The notes beneath the pieces are model-generated. The model ran no database searches. It saw nothing but the letters and a program-made list of their open reading frames with translations, and had not been told where the DNA came from. Made by a program: the position numbers and the translations under genes. From NCBI GenBank assembly GCA_016785225.1, contig JAFBJZ010000912.1, forward strand, positions 2,948,501 through 3,012,500: a DNA stretch of 64,000 bases, read 5' to 3'. Source of the stretch: Psettodes erumei (Eukaryota > Chordata > Actinopteri > Pleuronectiformes > Psettodidae). Shown piece after piece: positions 58,007 to 64,000 of this stretch; the first letter of the stretch is position 1, and the number at the start of each line of letters is the position of its first letter.

Positions 58007-58358
58007 AACCATGGGTTACCAGCAGGAAGTGGTGGAGCGCGTCGTCAAGGAGACGGGACAGACGGAAGACACCTTCCTCGTCCTGGAGAAGATCGTTGAG
58101 GAAACCAAGCGTTGCGAAGAGGGGTCAAAAGGAGGGGAGAAAGAAAGACGGCCGAACTCGGCACGCACCCCAGACGCTCCCGCCGCCGCCGCCGCCTCCA
58201 CGGTGTCTCGACTCAGAGAGAAGGAGCGCGAGCTGAGCAGGGCGCTGGCAGACCCGGGCAAGTCGAAGGAGAACTTTAAGCCCAAGCAGCACGGAAGCAG
58301 CAGCAACGGGCTGGGGCACCGGAGGCAGTGCAGCGGCAGCGAGACCAGCACTCAGCAG
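58007..58358 (+). CDS. N4BP1, coding exon 5 (residues 407-524)
   Basis: The split codon AG|A gives Arg 407, and the exon continues TMGYQQEVVERVVKETGQTE and then DTFLVLEKIVEETKR. Together with the preceding NFF this is the UBA-like segment seen in N4BP1 (NFFKTMGYSQEIVEKV in mammals), expected to contribute to ubiquitin-related contacts. The rest is a charged and Ala/Ser-rich linker (PDAPAAAAAS, a REKERELSRAL helix, an SKENFKPKQHG basic patch). Acceptor TTTCTCCAG; donor CAG|GTGTTT, phase 0. The UBA-like segment is absent or poorly conserved in the paralogue KHNYN, which is why I call this N4BP1. Confidence 0.94.
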
Positions 58359-58922
58359 GTGTTTCTCATCTCGACACATTCCACATTAGTTCTCCTTCTG
58401 CTCTTTTGCTAAAACAGAACAATTGAATAGAGCCACTTACTCTGTGAGATGATGGAAAGACCAAATCTTTGTTCCTTTGTAAATTTGAATGTGTGACATC
58501 ACGGAGGAGTATAGTTCAGATTTAAATTGAGTCACTTTCGATGCATAGCGAAGTTTTTGACAGCTCCTCATCACCTTTTTTTTTTCTTCATCATTTCATT
58601 TGTCACCTTGTGTCACATTTCCATCTCTCATATCTTGGCTTCCATCATCACATATTAAAATGTCTTTTTCTCATCTGCCCATTTTGTCGCTCATGTAATG
58701 CTGTTCTCTCTATCTCATCACTTCAAATCATTTCCAATAAGCCTTACTGTGCCCATTGGCTGTTTGTCACATGAAACAACAGGGCACTGCAAAGCACGAT
58801 AAAAATGTCATTTGCAAATGACGTGGCTGATGTGTTCCAGAAAGTTTGAAGTGGTGTTTTTTCCTTCATATCGTGATTTTAGAAAACAGAATGATTTAAA
58901 ATCCTATCAAATCTCGCTTCAG

Positions 58923-59261
58923 GCAATCACCATCAAGCGGAGCTCCAGCGCTCAAGGAGGAGCAGGAAACTACGAGGTCATTACCATCGACGTCGATGAC
59001 GACGACGTCATCCCCACGGATACCAAAGCAGAAGATAGCAGCATGTCCCGGATGATGCAAGCGGGACACCTCGACAGCCAGTCGGGATCCCGGACAGTCT
59101 ACCTGTCGCGGGGGGGGACCGGCGTCTCGCAGAGAGACTACCTGACGAGGGGCGGGACGCAGACTTTAGGAGGATCGGTCAAAGTTGAGAGTGTGACGGC
59201 GCTGCGCAGCACGCCCCAGTGGCTGACCGCCACCACCACCTCCCTGGCCTCACCCCCCAGT
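58923..59261 (+). CDS. N4BP1, coding exon 6 (residues 525-637)
   Basis: A linker exon of 113 codons, AITIKRSSSAQGG to TSLASPPS. YEVITIDVDDDDVIP (541-555) combines a hydrophobic VITI core with an acidic run, a typical SUMO-interaction motif. GGSVKVES holds VKVE (610-613), a perfect SUMO acceptor consensus. Mammalian N4BP1 is reported to be SUMO-modified and to visit PML bodies, so these may be functional. The acceptor is CGCTTCAG. The donor AGT|GTAGGT at 59,262 was chosen over TAG|GTATTC three bases later in the next codon, because only the former (phase 0) keeps the next exon in frame. Confidence 0.85.
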
Positions 59262-60154
59262 GTAGGTATTCCCCAAACGCCCGTTTGTCCGTCACTGTCC
59301 CTGAATAGTGCACATGCAAAGTCTGACACTAGACAGCTGCTTTCACAGTCATCCGCTGAAGAGGGAGATTTAACACATGTACATAATGAAATCACAGTGT
59401 GAATCAAAGTGTGAGGTGGAAACTTAAAACCCCAGTGACTAAACATTCAAGACAGACTTCCAGTAGTGAAACCTTAAAATATTTAGAGTTTGGATTTTTT
59501 TAACTGAGGGTGGATGCTGTTTGAAGACTTTGGAAAAAACTTTTTTTGTTTGTCTTTATTAATACGCTGCTTTTCTCGACACATTGGAGCAGTGTCGAGC
59601 GGGGCAGTTTCCCAGGGATCTTGCTGGATTCGGGAATTTCTGGAATATCCTGAGACAGTTGAGGGATTCATCAAAGCAGCGGTCATAGAATTGATAGACA
59701 GTTAGTCATTATCCCAGCAGTGTTGTCTTTAATACAACGCAACACTTTAAAACCCCAGAAAGGAATCACAGTAGTAATAAATGGATTTCTCATTTGAGCT
59801 ACAGTTTGTTGGTGGACAGGACTTTGCACTGTAAAATACAGGTTTTTATTCTGATGAATATGTTTGCAGTTAGTCAGATTTGTTACTGCATAAAACTCTC
59901 CACACGTGGCATGGAAAGGCATGTGCGGTATATCTCAGGTTGTCAAAAGCTTAATAATAATGGCACGTTTTTTTTTTTTCTTTACCATATCACTCACCTC
60001 TTCCACACACAGAGCTGTGAACCAGCTGCGATGTCTAAACGTGCCCACACGTGGCGAGGGCCCCCGCGCAGCTTTTGTTCTGATTCATGTTATGAATCGC
60101 TCCTCAGTCGCTCTGTTCGCTTCACGTCTCCTCCATTCTTGTTTCCCTCCTCAG

Positions 60155-60390
60155 TCGGCTCAGCCCACGAACCGGCCCTTGGCCTCTCCCTATCAGACCA
60201 TTGGCCATGTGGGGTTCCACGGGGGCGGAGCTAGGGCTCCCCCTGCAAACGACCCCCCCGCGCCGCCGCTGACGGGTATGGCTCGTTTCAATCAGTCCCT
60301 GAGGACGCCCTACACCCTGAAGCTGCCGAACGAGCCGGGCCGTCCAGAGCTGCGACACATCATCATAGATGGCAGCAACGTGGCTATGGC
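60155..60390 (+). CDS. N4BP1, coding exon 7 (residues 638-715 plus 2 bases): start of NYN domain
   Basis: After a Pro/Gly-rich linker, the exon reads MARFNQSLRTPYTLKLPNEP and then GRPELRHIIIDGSNVAM, the start of the NYN (PIN-like) ribonuclease domain. Asp 709 in IIIDGSNVAM is the first metal-binding catalytic aspartate. Mammalian N4BP1 has LKHIVIDGSNVAITHG here and KHNYN LRHIVIDGSNVAMVHG. The donor ATGGC|GTGAGT leaves phase 2. The following exon, expected to begin with His-Gly and the rest of the NYN core, is not in the window, so the gene is cut by the window end at its catalytic domain. A 53-base CA repeat begins 7 bases after the exon. Confidence 0.94.
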
Positions 60391-60396
60391 GTGAGT

Positions 60397-60397
<1 letters not shown>

Positions 60398-60450
<53 letters not shown>
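60398..60450 (+). repeat. (CA)n microsatellite abutting exon 7 donor
   Basis: About 26 uninterrupted CA units on the n4bp1 sense strand, starting 7 bases after the exon boundary, the longest perfect dinucleotide repeat in the gene. In vertebrates intronic CA repeats bind hnRNP L and can alter use of the nearby donor. Confidence 0.95.
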
Positions 60451-60455
<5 letters not shown>

Positions 60456-61849
60456 TACACATAGAATTGGTGCTGGCGTGCTTCTAAAATAAGGATGATT
60501 TTTTTCTAAAACAGCTTTTTCATACCCTTCAACCAAACAATTGCATAAAATAAATATGAGATTTAGCAAATAGGAATAGCATCCATACAAATTAAGTCCC
60601 TATAATTGAAGACAACATCTCAGTGAAAGCGTGGTCGCAGAATCTGAATTGCGCTCGGGCCCTTATCACACATCTTGATCGGGTGCGAGCCTGATGTCGC
60701 AAGGCGTATGTTGACGACAAAGGAATCGAGAGTGCACCAAACAAATTGGCGTGCTACTCAGTCTGCATCTCAGCCCCAGAGAGCGGATGTGTAAGAACAG
60801 AATCAGATTGTGTCATCAGTATTATTCACTGCTGTTGTTATCTGTTTGAACCATTTACTTTAGTTTTGGAGCTTACTCACAGAAACAAAAGCACAAGAAA
60901 TAAGAAAGCTTTAGATCTGGTTTTTAAAATCCCCCTTGATGTAGAATTAACTGGCAGCTACCGCGGCCACTGTGATACAGCTAATAACTTGTCTCCAAGT
61001 GTTTTCCAATATAAAAGAAACCAAATACCACTCTTCTTATGGCAGTTAACAAATGCCACTATCCCAGCTTTTATTTTTAAAGCTAGGGAAAGGGTCCAAC
61101 AGGACGACCCTTCACTTCCTGGACATGCTGAGCCGGGAACGCTCTGCTCATAATTTGCGTAATATCTCGTCTGTTACGAAGCGCCTGCCCCCCCCCTCAC
61201 GGGCAAATCTGATTCCTGCTCCCGTGCATCTGTGCCTGCGCGCTCTCAAAAGGTTGACTCGCAGACTGAGTAGCCTCCAAATTTGTTTGGTGCGCTCTCG
61301 CATCGTTTTCCATCAACGCGCTTCCATACTCTGACAGCACTGTGGGTTGGTGGGGGGAGTTGTGTCTGCAGAACACATAATGTAAGTGAAGCTCAGAGGA
61401 GGTTGTCGCCCTTCCTTTCAGACTCACTTCCCCTCACGTTTATATTTAGAATCATATTATTGCATCCCATTGGTATGAAATTGTTTTTACATTTTGTGCC
61501 AGCTCTGTTTGATGAAGCAGGATCACTGGGAAAACGGGCACAGGGCAGCGGTCCGACCCCGGTTCAGCACGTACATGCAAAACACGGGCTGGCCCTTCGA
61601 GCGGGGCCTGTCACCGTGGCGACGGGCGACTGTACCCGCGAGACAGGTGTAGAATGGGGTTTACTGGCACTTGTTAGCAAGGCTACCAGTGACCTAGATG
61701 TGACTCGGGTGATTTTAGATCTTTAGAAGTATTTTAGGTGAATCACCCAGCAGTTCCTCTGAACACCATAAAGAGGAAATACCAGGTAAAGGCAGATATG
61801 TTTTTCAGTTGAAATCACGCTGCTCCAGCTCAGACTGAGCATTTCTTAC

Positions 61850-62060
61850 CCGTGCAAGTGTAAAGACAGAGCGGTCGCGCCCCCCGCCATCGTGTGGGAA
61901 AACCGGAAAGCAAAGAGTCGGCCTTGGGCGAGTTCAGCGGATACCTCCGAAGGGGTTGGCCGCACCGACCCCGCCAAGGTTTGAGACAAAACAGCAGCGC
62001 TCAGTTCACACGGTGTCCCGAGCACGCCATGTCCCGGAAGGCGCACGTCGGACAAGTTGT
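61850..62060. other. CpG-rich segment within intron 7
   Basis: A GC-rich patch with many CpG dinucleotides (for example GGTCGCGCCCCCCGCC, CGAAGGGGTTGGCCGC and GGCGCACGTCGG), flanked by AT-richer intron. Frames across it are open but encode nothing recognised. It could be an internal promoter, an unrecognised exon or simply a compositional island. Confidence 0.35.
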
Positions 62061-62410
62061 CCACATGAAAAATATATTGTCACACATGTCAATGCGTGTT
62101 ATGTCATAAGAAAATGTAAGGGAAGGCTTCTTGGAGGAAAAAGAGACCTCAAGCTTTCCATTACAGATGACAATTAGAATGTGTTATGAACAGTGTCGCT
62201 TCCCGCACCTGTAGCACACACATCACGTTTTTCCTTTCGCATGTGAAGCCACCAACCTTCCCATCAATATCACCGTCGTCAGCAGTTAAGGCACACACAC
62301 ACACACACACAGTCATACACAAACTAAACAAACCATATGTGACGGTGCGTAGGTAGCAGCTACTTGCGTGGGCTGAACCCTCGCATTCACCTAATGTTGT
62401 TACTCATCAC

Positions 62411-62415
<5 letters not shown>

Positions 62416-62442
<27 letters not shown>
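62416..62442. repeat. (GT)n microsatellite
   Basis: A GT run of about 27 bases in n4bp1 intron 7. Confidence 0.95.
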
Positions 62443-63799
62443 CTGAGCAAGTTAGAGTGAAAGCGAGATGATGTGAATGTGCGGGGGTTATCAGCAGGGG
62501 AGTTTTGGAGAAGAAAGGCCTCTTCGAGTAAAAATCCCTGGTTGCAGTTTCTGTTTCATCCAGAGATTTGTGCAGCAAAGCCGGACTTTGACCGCTCCCT
62601 GTCAGCCAGTGTGCGCATCGCACAATAAGGATGCAGTGCGAGCTGCTGTATTTTTCCTCTCCCTCTGCCGGAGTGTCATCACGCTCTTCATCCGGGACGG
62701 CCTGGCCCGGACTTCTCACTTCTTCAACCGCTTCCTTTCGAGTTCTGCATCCCTCCCCCTCCCTCCCCCTCCCCCGCAGCCCTGCCTCCCCCTTTACCAG
62801 AAGTATGCCGAAACCGAACAGCACATGTCACTTCTGGCTCATCTTTTGTCACACAGGATGAATGACTGTTTTTGTGAAAAGGATGTCATCATTCTCGTAT
62901 TCATTATGTAATTGCACAACGGGACCTACAGTTAGAAGTCAGCTTTCTAGAACTTTCTGCGTTGGTGCACACGAGAGAGCAGAATGCCGTCGACATTTTC
63001 AGCTCCATTACGAACGGCCACGGCAGCCTCGACATTAACGGGGACGTTGCCAGCGCAGGATTCGAGGATCAGGATGTGTTTGGGCGTTACCCCCCTCAGT
63101 TGTCTGTCACATCATGCTGCGTCCGGATTTCCACAGTGGTTTTACTCATTGCACGCTCTCTTCCTGCTGCGCTGCCCTTCATCACTTTCTCTTTCAGCGG
63201 GCAGTGGCGCTTCCACTGAGTTTGCATCACGGCTCCAGAACGACCTCGTCCTTGACGGTTGGCCCGTGTGCGCCCCCTCTACCCGGCGTGCGTAATGTCG
63301 TGTCTCAGAATAGATGGAGTTAGACGTAGTGGGACAACCTCAGACAGCGCTGGCACCGTCGAATGCTGTATGCTGCCGAATGCTGAAGCCTCACCAGTAT
63401 CACACTTTCCAGGAAATTTCCACAATCCCCCTCTTGTCTCATCATGTTATTGTTTAAGATGGACGTACGGTCAGTTCTCCCTCATCCACCTCCACCTCCA
63501 GGTGCAGCAGAACAGACGAGCTTGAATTCATCGCGCCATTATCTGTGTTGTTATTCTTTTCTTCCCCTTTCTTTTTCTTTCTTTTTTTTTTTTTGACCAG
63601 ACCCACGTCACTTCATGCAGCGTACAGGCTGTTGTGCTGTGTGTGTCTCTGCTTTACTGCAGCTCGTGTGAGGCCAGATTGCTGAAGAAGATAATAACCC
63701 TGCACACGGGGAAGTAACAGCACTGATGTAACTGACACGTGACACGGAAGAAGGAAGATAGTGAACAGATGCTCCATTCATTCTGAACTGGGTTTTTTA

Positions 63800-63823
63800 A
63801 TTATTATTATTATTATTATTATT
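63800..63823. repeat. (ATT)n trinucleotide repeat
   Basis: Eight ATT units in n4bp1 intron 7. Confidence 0.9.
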
Positions 63824-64000
63824 TCTTCTAGAGTTTGACAATTCTGTTGGGGCACTAAGTCTGACGTTGTTGCGTCCTCTTTACAGGTTAGTCGGCATTT
63901 CAGTCTCGGGTTGTTCCATCGCACTGAAAATGTGAAACTCTTATGAGGAAAACAGGAAATTACGACATCTTTGCTTTCTTGCTACTAAACGGTTAGCAAG

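Larger units (their letters stand above)
60391..64000 (+). other. n4bp1 intron 7 (partial, over 3.6 kb)
   Basis: From the GTGAGT donor to the end of the window no exon with NYN sequence can be found, so this intron is at least 3,610 bp. It includes the (CA)n repeat at 60398-60450, a CpG-rich segment at about 61,850-62,060, GT at 62416-62442, another CpG-richer stretch at 62,960-63,080, a strong pyrimidine tract with CAG at 63,600, and an (ATT)n run at 63800-63823. The sequences after the acceptor-like sites at 63,600 and 63,660 do not encode NYN residues. Confidence 0.75.

Noticed and set aside
59262..59268. Alternative exon 6 donor TAG|GTATTC
   Set aside because: It would leave phase 1 and throw exon 7 out of the frame that encodes the NYN start.
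50217..60390. KHNYN instead of N4BP1
   Set aside because: Both share the KH-like and NYN starts, but the N-terminal DEFT motif, the VKRAFKSFVEE segment, the basic RRSSESETRDTKRQYSLE patch and the UBA-like FFRTMGYQQEVVERV all match N4BP1.
63268..63290. CTCF-like motif on the - strand around CGCCCCCTCTA
   Set aside because: Good GC half but poor match in the other half. Too weak to list.
63584..63720. Strong acceptor-like sites (GACCAG at 63,600; CTGCAG at 63,661) as n4bp1 exon 8
   Set aside because: The sequence that follows, in the required phase, does not read His-Gly or any NYN core sequence and soon stops.

Overview
The window is vertebrate DNA, almost certainly from a ray-finned (teleost) fish. 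It has dense CA/GT microsatellites, a fish-type Tc1/mariner element, several fragments resembling interspersed repeats common in teleosts, and a vertebrate gene with short GT-AG introns. No bacterial-style operons are present. Nearly all short open frames in the first 50 kb look like chance or microsatellite translation.

The one gene I can name with confidence is n4bp1 (NEDD4-binding protein 1) on the + strand. Its CpG-rich promoter and first exon lie near 50.0 kb, and seven coding exons run to 60,390. The spliced product so far is 715 complete codons plus two bases. It covers the KH-like N-terminal region, a basic and acidic linker, a UBA-like segment and the very start of the NYN ribonuclease domain, ending just after its first catalytic aspartate. 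The rest of the NYN domain and the C-terminus must lie beyond base 64,000. Intron phases are mutually consistent throughout.

Layout. (1) 1-3.3 kb: noncoding, with a TF-site cluster near 2.0 kb and an exon-like piece at 2.64 kb. (2) 3,278-4,496: a 1,219-bp Tc1-like transposon with perfect 29-bp inverted repeats, a TA duplication and a transposase broken by a 2-base deletion. (3) 4.5-33 kb: a gene-poor stretch with microsatellites, purine/pyrimidine tracts, repeat fragments and a fossil BED zinc finger at 29.8 kb. (4) 33.7-35.3 kb: three exon-like segments with good splice signals, possibly the 5' end of an unidentified transcript. (5) 35.3-46 kb: noncoding. (6) 46.1-48.7 kb: two CTCF-like motifs pointing away from each other, with an intact tRNA-Thr(TGT) gene between them, so a plausible chromatin boundary just upstream of n4bp1. 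(7) 49.96-64 kb: n4bp1.

The most interesting points concern n4bp1, whose mammalian counterpart restrains NF-kB signalling. A canonical kappa-B site is fused to ETS-like and CRE-like half-sites at the promoter. A cryptic 'ATG|GTAAGC' donor would splice in frame to exon 2 and give a shortened protein. SUMO-interaction-like motifs and a SUMO acceptor motif occur in the linker, and a long CA repeat abuts the exon 7 donor. No wholly new biological system was seen. Assignments rest on reading the sequence against remembered protein families; no searches were run.
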